A DNA stretch of 64,000 nt from Pseudonocardia endophytica (GCF_004339565.1 NZ_SMFZ01000001.1:1178001-1242000), one strand, 5' to 3'. Counted from the first letter of the stretch, positions 45,855-56,588 are shown. Notes: a model not told the origin generated them from the letters alone. Numbers and translations are program-made.

Positions 45855-46625
45855 TCAGGCGCCGGAGCGCTTGAAGATCTTGCTGCCCAGCCAGACCAGC
45901 GGGTCGTACTTGCGGTCGACGGCGCGCTCCTTCATCGGGATCAGAGCGTTGTCGGTGATCTTGATGTGCTCGGGGCAGACCTCGGTGCAGCACTTCGTGA
46001 TGTTGCACATGCCGAGGCCGTGCTCCTCCTGGGCGTCCACGGCGCGGTTGCCGTGCGCGTCCAGCGGGTGCATGTCCAGCTCCGCCATCCGCATCAGGTA
46101 GCGCGGACCGGCGAAGGCCTCCTTGTTCTCCTCGTGGTCGCGGACCACGTGGCAGGTGTTCTGGCACAGGTAGCACTCGATGCACTTGCGGAACTCCTGG
46201 CTCCGCTCCACGTCGACCTGCTGCATCCGGTACTCGCCCGGCTCCACGCCCTCCGGCGGCTGGAACGACGGGATCTCCCGCGCCTTCGTGTAGTTGAACG
46301 ACACGTCGGTCACCAGGTCCCGGATCACCGGGAACGTGCGCAGCGGCGTCACCGTGACGACCTCGTCCTCGGCGAACGTGTTCATCCGCGTCATGCACAT
46401 CAGGCGCGGCCTGCCGTTGATCTCCGCCGAGCACGACCCGCACTTGCCTGCCTTGCAGTTCCAGCGCACGGCGAGGTCGTTGGCCTCGGTGGCCTGCAGG
46501 CGGTGGATGATGTCGAGGACGACCTCGCCCTCGTTCACCTCCACCGGGTAGTCGACGAGATCGCCCTTCTCGTCGTCGCCGCGCCACACCCGGAAGTGGT
46601 GCAGGTGGGACTTCGACTCAGCCAT
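45855..46625 (-). CDS. sdhB: Succinate dehydrogenase iron-sulfur subunit (Sdh1 type)
   Basis: This 256-residue electron-transfer subunit carries cysteines for a [2Fe-2S] cluster (NCKAGKCGSCS...LMC, about 54-76), a [4Fe-4S] cluster (CIECYLCQNTC) and the last cluster (CNITKCCTEVCPEHI). Electrons pass from FAD to quinone. Gene order C-A-B, with three bases between sdhA and sdhB. It is more like mycobacterial Sdh1 (Rv0247c) than the second copy at 52133. Confidence 0.95.
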   Translation of the reverse strand: MAESKSHLHHFRVWRGDDEKGDLVDYPVEVNEGEVVLDIIHRLQATEANDLAVRWNCKAGKCGSCSAEINGRPRLMCMTRMNTFAEDEVVTVTPLRTFPVIRDLVTDVSFNYTKAREIPSFQPPEGVEPGEYRMQQVDVERSQEFRKCIECYLCQNTCHVVRDHEENKEAFAGPRYLMRMAELDMHPLDAHGNRAVDAQEEHGLGMCNITKCCTEVCPEHIKITDNALIPMKERAVDRKYDPLVWLGSKIFKRSGA

Positions 46626-46627
46626 GC

Positions 46628-48541
46628 TCAGGCACCTTCCACGGAACCGGCGCGGTGCTCGCCCAGCTCCTCGCCGGTGTAGTACTTCTTCAGCTCGTCC
46701 ATCTCGAACAGGTCGAACAGGTCCGACCGCATCGGGATCTGCTCCTTGCGGGTCAGCTCCACGTTGTCCTCGCCCAGCGCGGAGCAGACCAGCAGCAGGT
46801 GCCGCCAGTCGGAGTCCATCACCGGGTAGTCGTCGCGCGTGTGCCCGCCGCGGCTCTCCTGGCGCTCCAGCGCGGCCTTCCCGACGCAGAGCGAGACGAG
46901 CAGCATGTTCCGCAGGTCCAGCGCGATGTGCCAGCCGGGGTTGAACTCCCGGTGCCCCTCAACCGTCACGGTCCGGGTGCGGGCGGCGATGTCCTCGAGC
47001 TTCTTGAGGGCCATCTCCATCTCGTCTTCCTTGCGGATGATGCCGACGAGCTCGTGCATCGTCTTCTGCAGCTCCTGCTGCACCGCGAACGGGTTCTCCC
47101 CGCCGTCGGTGGCCGTGGAGAACGGCAGCAGCGCGCGGTCGAGCGCGTCGCTCACGTCGGAGTCCGCGACGGCAGGGGTGGCGCCCAGCCCGTCGACGTA
47201 CTCCGCCGCGGACAGACCGGAGCGGCGGCCGAACACCAGCAGGTCGGACAGCGAGTTGCCGCCGAGCCGGTTCGAGCCGTGCATGCCGCCCGCCACCTCA
47301 CCGGCGGCGAACAGGCCCGGCACGATCGACATCGCGGTGTCCGGGTCGACCTCGACGCCGCCCATCACGTAGTGGCAGGTCGGGCCCACCTCCATCGGCT
47401 CCTGCGTGATGTCGACGTCGGCCAGCTCCTTGAACTGGTGGTGCATCGACGGCAGGCGCTTGAGGATCTGCTCGGGCTTCAGGCGGGACGCGATGTCCAG
47501 GTACACGCCGCCGTGCGGGGTGCCGCGGCCGGCCTTCACCTCGGAGTTGATCGCGCGGGCGACCTCGTCACGCGGGAGCAGCTCCGGGGGACGGCGGTTG
47601 TTGTCCGCGTCCTCGTACCAGCGGTCGCCCTCCTCCTCGGTGGTCGCGTACTGCTCCTTGAACACGTCCGGGATGTAGTCGAACATGAACCGCTTGCCGT
47701 CGGAGTTCTTCAGAACGCCGCCGTCACCGCGGACCGACTCGGTGACCAGGATCCCGCGCACCGACGGCGGCCAGACCATGCCCGTCGGGTGGAACTGCAG
47801 GAACTCCATGTTGATCAGCGTCGCGCCCGCGCGCAGGGCCAGCGCGTGCCCGTCGCCGGTGTACTCCCAGGAGTTCGACGTGACGGAGTAGCTCTTCCCG
47901 ACGCCGCCGGTCGCCAGCACGATCGCCGGGGTGTCGAAGCGGAGGAACTGCCCGCTGCCGCGGTAGTAGCCGAAGCAGCCGGAGATCTTCCCGTCCGTCT
48001 TGAACAGCTCGGTGATCGTCGTCTCGTGGAAGACCTTGATCTTCGACTCGTAGTCGCCGGTCTCGCGGAAGTCCTCCTGCTGCAGCGACACGACCTTCTG
48101 CTGCAGCGTGCGGATCAGTTCCAGGCCGGTGCGGTCACCGACGTGGGCCAGGCGCGGGTAGGTGTGCCCGCCGAAGTTGCGCTGGCTGATCGTGCCGTCC
48201 GGCAGCCGGTCGAACAGCGCGCCGTAGGTCTCCAGCTCCCAGACGCGGTCCGGGGCCTCCTTGGCGTGCAGCTCGGCCATCCGCCAGTTGTTCAGGAACT
48301 TCCCGCCGCGCATGGTGTCGCGGTAGTGGACCTGCCAGTTGTCGTTGTGGTTGGCGTTGCCCATCGACGCGGCGCAGCCACCCTCGGCCATCACCGTGTG
48401 GGCCTTGCCGAACAGCGACTTCGAGATGATCGCCGTCTTCTTGCCCTGCAGCCGCGCCTCGATCGCCGCGCGCAGCCCGGCACCTCCGGCGCCGATGACG
48501 ACGACGTCGTACTCGTGGTGCTCGATCTTCTCGTCGGTCAT
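46628..48541 (-). CDS. sdhA: Succinate dehydrogenase flavoprotein subunit (Sdh1 type)
   Basis: A 637-residue flavoprotein oxidising succinate to fumarate. FAD site VVVIGAGGAGLRAAIEA, covalent flavin region SKSLFGKAHTVMAEGGCAA, active-site LQFHPTGMV and RGDGGVLKNSDGKRFM are present, ending in a helical C-domain. ATG 48541 is chosen over a much longer frame that runs into sdhC. Similar to mycobacterial Rv0248c. Confidence 0.96.
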   Translation of the reverse strand: MTDEKIEHHEYDVVVIGAGGAGLRAAIEARLQGKKTAIISKSLFGKAHTVMAEGGCAASMGNANHNDNWQVHYRDTMRGGKFLNNWRMAELHAKEAPDRVWELETYGALFDRLPDGTISQRNFGGHTYPRLAHVGDRTGLELIRTLQQKVVSLQQEDFRETGDYESKIKVFHETTITELFKTDGKISGCFGYYRGSGQFLRFDTPAIVLATGGVGKSYSVTSNSWEYTGDGHALALRAGATLINMEFLQFHPTGMVWPPSVRGILVTESVRGDGGVLKNSDGKRFMFDYIPDVFKEQYATTEEEGDRWYEDADNNRRPPELLPRDEVARAINSEVKAGRGTPHGGVYLDIASRLKPEQILKRLPSMHHQFKELADVDITQEPMEVGPTCHYVMGGVEVDPDTAMSIVPGLFAAGEVAGGMHGSNRLGGNSLSDLLVFGRRSGLSAAEYVDGLGATPAVADSDVSDALDRALLPFSTATDGGENPFAVQQELQKTMHELVGIIRKEDEMEMALKKLEDIAARTRTVTVEGHREFNPGWHIALDLRNMLLVSLCVGKAALERQESRGGHTRDDYPVMDSDWRHLLLVCSALGEDNVELTRKEQIPMRSDLFDLFEMDELKKYYTGEELGEHRAGSVEGA

Positions 48542-48546
48542 TTCCG

Positions 48547-49347
48547 TCACCCCACGATCCGCAGGTCGGAGATCCATCCGGCCGAGACGGCCATGATGTA
48601 GAAGTCGGTGATCGCCAGGCTGGCCAGCGTCGCCCAGGCGTACTGCATGTGCCGCGTGTTCAGCTTCGTGACGAAGGTCCACATCTTGTAGCGCATCGGG
48701 TGCTTCGAGAAGTTGTTGATCCGGCCGCCGACGCCGCTGCGGCACGAGTGGCAGGACGCCGTGTAGATGAACAGCAGCACCACGTTCGCCACCAGGATGA
48801 TGTTCCCGAGGCCGAGCCCGAACGAGCCGTCCGGCTTGACGAACGCGATCACCGCGTCGTAGGCGTTGATCAGTGTGATGAGCGCCGCCAGGTAGAAGAA
48901 GTACCGGTGCGCGTTCTGCAGGATCAGCGGGAAGCGCGTCTCGCCGGAGTACTTCCGGTGCGGCTCGGCCACGGCGCAGGCCGGCGGCGACAGCCAGAAC
49001 GCCCGGTAGTAGGCCTTGCGGTAGTAGTAGCAGGTCAGCCGGAACAGCAGCAGGAACGGCAACGTCAGCGCTGCGTACGGGATGAACCACACGTCCGGCA
49101 GGAACTGCCCGAAGTGCGACGCCTCCGGCACGCAGCCGGTCGAGAAGCACGGCGAGTAGAACGGCGTCAGGTAGCCGTAGTCGGCCACCCAGTAGTCGCT
49201 CTGCATGAAGACCCGCACCGTGGCGTAGATGACCCACGCCGCCAGTCCCACGAAGTTCGCCAGCGGCGGGAGCCACCAGCGGTCCGTGCGCAGCGTCCGT
49301 GCCGCGATCTGCGCCCGCCCGGCGGCCGCGTCAGTGGTGGATGACAC
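48547..49347 (-). CDS. Succinate dehydrogenase membrane anchor (Sdh1 type)
   Basis: A 266-residue membrane protein with about five helices, matching the anchor of mycobacterial Sdh1 (Rv0249c). It has several histidines in or near helices (ILQNAHRYFFYL, CHSCRSGVGGRINNFSKHP) that may hold haem or contact quinone, and a cysteine pair CHSC. First gene of the C-A-B operon. The upstream 194 bases contain an 18-base perfect palindrome. Confidence 0.87.
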   Translation of the reverse strand: MSSTTDAAAGRAQIAARTLRTDRWWLPPLANFVGLAAWVIYATVRVFMQSDYWVADYGYLTPFYSPCFSTGCVPEASHFGQFLPDVWFIPYAALTLPFLLLFRLTCYYYRKAYYRAFWLSPPACAVAEPHRKYSGETRFPLILQNAHRYFFYLAALITLINAYDAVIAFVKPDGSFGLGLGNIILVANVVLLFIYTASCHSCRSGVGGRINNFSKHPMRYKMWTFVTKLNTRHMQYAWATLASLAITDFYIMAVSAGWISDLRIVG

Positions 49348-49388
49348 GCGGTGGAGCTCCTCTGTGTTCGCCGACGTCGGGTCGCCCC

Positions 49389-49406
49389 GGACACGACGTC
49401 GTGTCC
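49389..49406. promoter_or_regulatory. 18-bp perfect palindrome upstream of Sdh1 operon
   Basis: ggacacgacgtcgtgtcc reads the same on both strands and lies 42 bases upstream of the sdhC start. Its position suits an operator for a dimeric repressor. The protein is unknown and no similar site occurs upstream of the second sdh operon. Confidence 0.45.
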
Positions 49407-49541
49407 TGATCTGTCGCGTTCTCGCATCGCAGCTTCAAGGTGCGGCAAGTTCGGGCAGCGTACGACGGCGGCGTCCGGTCAGCCGTGTCAGGTTCGCCTA
49501 TGACGCCCAGGCAGAGACGCGTGTCACACGGCCGTGGATGA

Positions 49542-50192
49542 TCAACTGGACTCGAGGCCGGACTCGCGGAGCGTGATGTTCAGACGACCGCTGGTCAGCC
49601 CGATGTCCGGCACGTCCGCGTCGGGGAGCAGGCGCGGCACCCCGTGGTAGGCGAAACGGCTCGGTCCGCCGAACACGACGAGGTCACCGGACAGCAGGTC
49701 GACGTCGGTGTACGGCTTCCCGCGGTTCTCGGTGTTGCCGAACCGGAACACGCACCCCGCGCCCAGTGACAGGGACACGACCGGGGCGTCCGTGCGCTCG
49801 TCGACGTCGCGGTGCTGGCCCATGCGGGCGTCGCCGTCGTAGAAGTTGATCAGGGCGACGTCCGGGCGGTAGTCCCCCGGCATCCCGGCCGCCGCCACCG
49901 CGTCCCTGCCCAGCTCTCCCAGCCGGTCCGGGAACGGCGCGACCGGGGAGCCGTCCTGGTCGTCGCGGGTGCGCGAGTAGCGGTACGGGATCCAGTGCCA
50001 GCCCAGGCAGACCATCCGCACGGACATCTGATGCCCGCTCGGCAGCGTCGCGGCACGGATGCCGGGGCCCTCGGACGCCCAAGCCCGGCAGGCCACGACG
50101 AGCTCGCGTTGGCGCTCGACGCTCAGCCAGCCGGGCACGTGGACGGCCCCGGACGCCAACTCGCGCCGCGGTCGCGCGAACAGCTCCGGCAC
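49542..50192 (-). CDS. alkB: AlkB-like alpha-ketoglutarate/Fe(II) dioxygenase
   Basis: A 216-residue DNA/RNA repair dioxygenase removing methyl groups from 1-methyladenine and 3-methylcytosine. Iron ligands are GQHRDVDE (HxD, about 129-131) and RFAYHGV (His about 180), and the 2-oxoglutarate arginines lie in RLNITLRES. GTG start at 50192 follows gaggaggtgtc. It is separated by two copies of repeat family A from the MGMT-Ada gene upstream, with which it likely shares alkylation-stress function. Confidence 0.92.
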   Translation of the reverse strand: MPELFARPRRELASGAVHVPGWLSVERQRELVVACRAWASEGPGIRAATLPSGHQMSVRMVCLGWHWIPYRYSRTRDDQDGSPVAPFPDRLGELGRDAVAAAGMPGDYRPDVALINFYDGDARMGQHRDVDERTDAPVVSLSLGAGCVFRFGNTENRGKPYTDVDLLSGDLVVFGGPSRFAYHGVPRLLPDADVPDIGLTSGRLNITLRESGLESS

Positions 50193-50234
50193 GACACCTC
50201 CTCACCACGTCCTCGCCCGTGTGCGCTCCCCAGC

Positions 50235-50289
50235 CCGAACGAACGGCACCTTCGAGCAATCACATTGCCCCAACGGCACCCTCGTTCGG
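50235..50289. repeat. Palindromic repeat family A, copy 3
   Basis: Contains cgaacgaacggcacc at its left and ctcgttcgg at its right end; the outer eight bases pair (ccgaacga / tcgttcgg). The inside has a five-base stem gcaat-cac-attgc and repeats aacggcacc directly. It differs from copies 1 and 2 because the right arm is rearranged. Confidence 0.8.
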
Positions 50290-50324
50290 CGGCCGGCCAC
50301 CCGCCGCCCCCGATCCCGCCATCA

Positions 50325-50377
50325 CGAACGAACGGCACCTTCGAGCAATGTCACTGCCCCAACGGCACCCTCGTTCG
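50325..50377. repeat. Palindromic repeat family A, copy 4
   Basis: Nearly identical to copy 3, ninety bases away, with the same rearranged right arm. Both copies lie between the AlkB start and the MGMT-Ada stop. Confidence 0.8.
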
Positions 50378-50428
50378 GTCCGGTCACGGCATGGCGAGCG
50401 AGCGAGTCACGGCACGACCGTGGCGCGG

Positions 50429-51175
50429 TCACGCCACCGCTGCCGGGCGGCAGTCCCGGCACGGGCGATACCCGGCGGCCCGCGCGGCGTCGACCTTCCG
50501 GAACGGACGCCGGTGCGGCCCGGTGATCCGCCGCGCGTGGTGGCAGCTCGGGAAGCAGACGATGCCGGTCGTGTCGCTGGCCACGAACAGCTCGCCGCGG
50601 GCGGTGGCCGCGTCGGCGCCGTCGACGTCGAGGCCCTCGGCGCTCAGCAGCTCCCGCTTGCGCTCGGCGCCGTACATGTAGTCCCCGAGCACGCCGGTCC
50701 CCCGAACCACGCGGTGGCACGGCACCAGCAGCGGCACCGGGTTGCGGGCCAGCACCGACGCGGCCGCCCGGACGGCTGCCGGACGCCCGGCCTCGCGCGC
50801 CACCCAGCCGTACGGGCGCACCTGCCCGGCCGGGATCCGGCTGGTCACGTCCAGCACCGACCGCTCGAACTCGGACAAGCCGCCGACGTCCAGGTCGGGC
50901 CCCTGCCCCTTCGACCCCTTCAACGCGGGCAACAACCCGCGCGGCGCCTTCGACAGCTGTCGCAACGGTCGTCCGAACCGCTCGCGGTAGGTCTCGGCGA
51001 ACGACTCGCCCGGCGTCCCGTCGGCGGAGCGCAAATACTGCACCCCGGCGCCGGTGACGGCCACGTGGACGTCACCCAACCTGCTCGGCGCGGTCAGCCA
51101 TCCGGCGAACACGCGCGCCTCCAGGTCCGGGCCGTTCTGCTCGGCCAGCCCGGCCAGGCTCTCCTCGATACTCAT
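50429..51175 (-). CDS. MGMT domain fused to C-terminal Ada zinc-binding domain
   Basis: A 248-residue protein joining two alkyl-transfer domains in unusual order. Residues about 95-185 form the methylguanine methyltransferase domain with the acceptor PVPLLVPCHRVVRG and GDYMYGAERKRELL. Residues about 195-248 form an Ada N-terminal-type zinc domain (GIVCFPSCHHARR ... GYRPCRDCRP), with the four cysteines that bind zinc and accept methyl groups from phosphotriesters. The first 90 residues match the N-lobe of MGMT weakly. In classic Ada the zinc domain is N-terminal and an AraC helix follows; here there is no AraC domain. The gene overlaps an ECF sigma factor (ATGA). Confidence 0.9.
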   Translation of the reverse strand: MSIEESLAGLAEQNGPDLEARVFAGWLTAPSRLGDVHVAVTGAGVQYLRSADGTPGESFAETYRERFGRPLRQLSKAPRGLLPALKGSKGQGPDLDVGGLSEFERSVLDVTSRIPAGQVRPYGWVAREAGRPAAVRAAASVLARNPVPLLVPCHRVVRGTGVLGDYMYGAERKRELLSAEGLDVDGADAATARGELFVASDTTGIVCFPSCHHARRITGPHRRPFRKVDAARAAGYRPCRDCRPAAVA

Positions 51176-51828
51176 CGCGTTGCCTCCTCGCGCAGGTTCT
51201 CCACCAACGGCCGCAGGCGCGCCAGACCGCGGGAGATGTGCGACTTCGCCGTCCCCTCGGCCACGCCGAGCACCTCGGCCACCTCACCCGTTCCCAGGCC
51301 GACGACGTGCCGCAGCACGACCGCCGTCCGCTGCACCTCGGACAGCTGCGCGAGCGCGGCGCCCAGCTCGCGCTGCAGCTCGCCCGACTCGGCGTGCTGC
51401 TCGACCCCATGGCCCGTCCCCGGCTCGTCGGCCGCCGTCTCGTACGACGGCGGCGGCGCCGGTCTCCGCGACCGGTCCCGTGCCGCGTTGCGGGCGGTGT
51501 TGCGCAGGATCGTCAGGAGCCACGGCCGGATCCGCAGCGTCTGCAAGCGGGCCGCGTCGTACGAGCGCAACGCGCGGTAAGCGCGCAGGAACGCGTCCGC
51601 GGCGAGGTCCTCGGCATCGGCCGGATCCCGGACGAACTGCCTCGCCACCGACCAGACGACACCGCGGTGCCGCCGCATCAGCACCGCAAACCCGCCGTCG
51701 AGGTCGGCCGCCAGGTGCGCGGCCAGCGCGGCGTCCGGCTCGTCGGCTCTGTCGTCGTCCGGCGGGCTCGGCACGTCCGTGGCCCTCACGTCGTCGACGA
51801 TCCCACTGCCCATGTGAGTACCGAACAC
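51172..51828 (-). CDS. ECF-type RNA polymerase sigma factor
   Basis: A 218-residue sigma factor: region 2 at about 47-105 (FAVLMRRHRGVVWSVARQFVRDPADAEDLAADAFLRAYRAL) and region 4 at about 155-210 (LAQLSEVQRTAVVLRHVVGLGTGEVAEVLGVAEGTAKSHISRGLARLR). The linker carries a Pro/Arg-rich insert. There is no anti-sigma gene beside it; its 3' end overlaps the MGMT-Ada gene. It may switch on alkylation repair, but no target promoter could be read. Confidence 0.92.
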   Translation of the reverse strand: MFGTHMGSGIVDDVRATDVPSPPDDDRADEPDAALAAHLAADLDGGFAVLMRRHRGVVWSVARQFVRDPADAEDLAADAFLRAYRALRSYDAARLQTLRIRPWLLTILRNTARNAARDRSRRPAPPPSYETAADEPGTGHGVEQHAESGELQRELGAALAQLSEVQRTAVVLRHVVGLGTGEVAEVLGVAEGTAKSHISRGLARLRPLVENLREEATR

Positions 51829-52132
51829 CGCGATCGCCCGCGTGGTTGCAGCGCCTCGGCATGATCAGCGGAACCGGCCGGATCGCGCCATCCGTGACGT
51901 GGTTCCTACCACTCCCGCCGATCATGAGCGGCCGGCGAGCCGGCGCCGAACTCGTGATCGCCGCAACCGGTTGGAACGCGCCATCCGTGACGCGGGGCCG
52001 ACCACTCCCGCCGATCTTGTGCGCTCATCGGCCGGCACCAAGCTCATGATCGGCGCAACCGGTTGCAACGCGCCATTAGTGACGCGAAGCCGACCACTTC
52101 CGCCGATCATGCGTGCCGCGGGGCGCCGGGGG
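51829..52132. other. Intergenic region filled by repeat family B
   Basis: The 304 bases between the sigma factor start and the sdhB2 stop are almost wholly made of three copies of repeat family B. No gene or clear promoter element was found, although the sigma factor promoter must lie here. Confidence 0.7.
51860..52111. repeat. Repeat family B, three tandem copies
   Basis: Three copies of a 67-69-base element at 51860-51926, 51951-52019 and 52043-52111, with period about 92. Each contains a core accgg-ttg-aacgcgccat-like centre and starts with ...tgatcggcg and ends with cgccgatcatg. The third has perfect 11-base inverted ends. Another copy lies at 26077 in the opposite orientation. Confidence 0.88.
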
Positions 52133-52887
52133 TCAGGCGCTGCGGCGCTTCCCGGCCACCGTCGCGGCGAGATAGTCCCGGTTGAGCTGGGAGATCACGT
52201 CGAGAGGGATCTCCTTCGGGCAGGCGCTGGTGCAGGCGCCGGTGTTCGTGCAGCCGCCGAAACCGGCGTCGTCGTGGGCCTCGACCATGGCGACGACGCG
52301 CTCGTAGCGCTCCGGCTGCCCCTGCGGGAGCTCGCCGAGGTGGGTCAGCTTGGCCCCCAGGAACAACGACGCGGATCCGTTCGGGCACGCCGCGACGCAC
52401 GCGCCGCAGCCGATGCAGTTCGCCGCCTCGAACGAGCGGTCCGCGGCGGCCTTGCGCACCGGGGTGGCGTGCGCGTCCGGGGCCGAGCCGGTGTTCACCG
52501 ACACGTACCCGCCCGCCTGAATGATCTTGTCGAACGCGCCGCGGTCGACGACCAGGTCCTTGATCACGCCGAACGACCCGGAACGGAACGGCTCGATGAC
52601 GACCGTGTCGCCGTCGTCGTAGTGACGCATGTGCAGCTGGCAGGCGGTGGTGGCGCGCTGCGGGCCGTGCGGGCGGCCGTCGATGACCATGCTGCAGGAG
52701 CCGCAGATGCCCTCGCGGCAGTCGTGGTCGAACGCGACCGGCTCCTCGCCGGACAGGATCAGCTTCTCGTTCAGGACGTCGAGCATCTCCAGGAACGACA
52801 TGTCGTCGTCGACGTCGTCCAGTGTGTACGGCTCGAGATGTCCCTTGTCGACGGAGTCACGCTGGCGCCAGATCTTCAGGGTGAGTC

Positions 52888-52891
<4 letters not shown>
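52133..52891 (-). CDS. sdhB: Succinate dehydrogenase/fumarate reductase iron-sulfur subunit (second set)
   Basis: A 252-residue subunit with cluster cysteines [11 protein letters not shown]...[17 protein letters not shown] and [17 protein letters not shown]. Unlike the first set, it starts RLTLKIWRQ and its central stretch fits the SCO0922/Bacteroides-type B family. GTG start at 52891 overlaps the sdhA stop. The gene order C-A-B is the same as in the first set. Confidence 0.94.
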
Positions 52892-54833
<1,942 letters not shown>

Positions 54834-54834
<1 letters not shown>

Positions 54835-55586
54835 CACACCACTCCGAACGTGACGGCGATCGGGACCGCGAGGAACCCGACGGTCAGCAGGACGGCGAAC
54901 ACCGTCGAGACGATCTGCAGGGGCCGCTGCCGGCGGCCGTTCGAGACGCCGAGCGTCTGCAGGGCCGACCACAGGCCGTGCCGGACATGGAGCCCGACGG
55001 CGACGACGGCCAGGACGTAGAACAGCGTCACGTACCAGCGGCTCGGGGCGAAGTCGGCGACGACGTTCGCGTAGACCTGCAGGTGCTCACCGTTCGGGTT
55101 CAGCGTGCCGGTCGTCAGGTCGAGCAGGTGGTAGACGACGAACAACACGATGATCACGCCGCCCCACCGCATGGTGCGGGCGGCGTAGCTCCCGGGCAGC
55201 TTGTGGTTGCCCCCTGCGTAACGGATCGGCCGGGCACGACGGGCCCGCAGCGCGAGCACGGTCGCCGACCAGATGTGCGCCAGCACCGACACGGTCAGCA
55301 CGACCCGGACGATCCAGAGCATGCCCTCGTAGGGCAGGGCCGGCTCGAGGATCTCCCGCAACCAACGGGCGTACCCGTCCAGCTCGGCGCCCCCGAAGAA
55401 GATCTTCAGGTTCCCGATCATGTGCAGGACGAGGTACAGCAGCAGGAACGCGCCGCTGACCGCCATCACGAACTTCAGCAGCACACCCGGGATGCGGGGG
55501 CGCCGCGGCTTGCGCGCAGCTGCCCCCTTCGCCGGGGTGGACGTCGACACGGTGACCACGTCGATCAGTGGAACGGTCGAGACCAC
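54834..55586 (-). CDS. sdhC: Succinate dehydrogenase cytochrome b subunit (second set)
   Basis: A 250-residue five-helix cytochrome b anchor of the single-subunit type. Haem-ligand histidines are expected in [43 protein letters not shown] and [17 protein letters not shown], all present. The N-terminal 30 residues are a disordered basic segment. It heads the second sdh operon and diverges from the LysR gene with 45 bases between. Confidence 0.92.
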
Positions 55587-55618
55587 GGAAGGTCCAATGC
55601 ATCGGGAGAACGGAATCG

Positions 55619-55633
55619 ATAGCTCTACGCTAT
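55619..55633. promoter_or_regulatory. LysR-type binding site candidate
   Basis: atagctctacgctat is an inverted repeat with T-N11-A geometry, the pattern bound by LysR regulators. It overlaps the start of the LysR gene and lies 33 bases from the sdhC start, so it could serve both. Only symmetry and position support it. Confidence 0.45.
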
Positions 55634-56588
55634 GGCGGTGACACTTCAGCAGCTCCTGTACTTCGTCGCGGTCGCGGACGTGCGGAGCTTCACCCGCGCC
55701 GCCGACGTGTCCGGCGTCGCACAGCCCACGTTGAGCCGGGCATTACGGACACTGGAGACGGAGCTGGGCGCACCGCTGTTCGACCGCGGCGCGACCGTCA
55801 CGCTCACGCCGGCCGGGGAGGCGGTGCTCCCCCTGGCACGCCGGATGCTCGCCGACGCGGACACGGCGCGGAGCACGGTCGCCGAGATCGCCGGGGTGCG
55901 ACGGGGGCGGGTCCGGATCGGTGCGACACCGTCGCTGTGCATCGGCGTGCTGGCCGATGTGCTGCGCGTGTTCCACCAGCAACACCCGGGGATCCACGTC
56001 GAGCTGACCGAGGCCGGGTCCCAGCCGCTGGTCGACGGCCTGGTGCGCGGGTCGCTCGACATCGCTCTCGTGATCGTGCCGCCGGACGGCGTGGATCCCG
56101 CCCTGCACACCGCGCCGCTGCTGCGGGAGCGGTTGTCGGTCGCGTCGCCGTCGTCGCGCCGCCCGCTCGCGACGCGCGGCTCGATCACCGTCGGCGAGCT
56201 GGCCCGCCACCATCTCGTGATGCCGGCGCGGGGTTACGACCTGCGCGAGGTGACGCTGCGCGCGTACGCGGCCGCCGGGGTGGAGCCGCGGATCGCGGTC
56301 GAGGGTGCGCAGATGGACGCGGTGCTCCGGCTGGTGGAGGCCGGCACCGGCATGGCCGTCGTGCCGGACCTCGTGTTCGCCGGGCGCCCCCGGCTGCGAC
56401 GGACGGTGCTCAACCCGGCGCTGTACCGGACGGTCGCGGTGGCGCGACGGACGGACATCGCCCCACCGCCCGCCGTGATCGCGTTCGCGGACACGCTGGT
56501 CGGGCACCTGGCGGACGACCCGGTCCAGTCCGCAGGAGACGTCCAGGTCCTGCACCGGAGGCGGACCGGGCGGGAGCTGCTCGGCTGA
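55632..56588 (+). CDS. LysR-family transcriptional regulator
   Basis: A 318-residue regulator with an N-terminal winged HTH (LLYFVAVADVRSFTRAADVSGVAQPTLSRALRTLE, about 8-43) and a C-terminal effector domain (GVRRGRVRIGATPSL onward). It is divergent from the second sdh operon, an arrangement that recalls Streptomyces SCO0925 beside SCO0922-0924, so it probably controls that operon and itself. The effector is unknown, perhaps a C4-dicarboxylate. Confidence 0.93.
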   Translation: MAVTLQQLLYFVAVADVRSFTRAADVSGVAQPTLSRALRTLETELGAPLFDRGATVTLTPAGEAVLPLARRMLADADTARSTVAEIAGVRRGRVRIGATPSLCIGVLADVLRVFHQQHPGIHVELTEAGSQPLVDGLVRGSLDIALVIVPPDGVDPALHTAPLLRERLSVASPSSRRPLATRGSITVGELARHHLVMPARGYDLREVTLRAYAAAGVEPRIAVEGAQMDAVLRLVEAGTGMAVVPDLVFAGRPRLRRTVLNPALYRTVAVARRTDIAPPPAVIAFADTLVGHLADDPVQSAGDVQVLHRRRTGRELLG

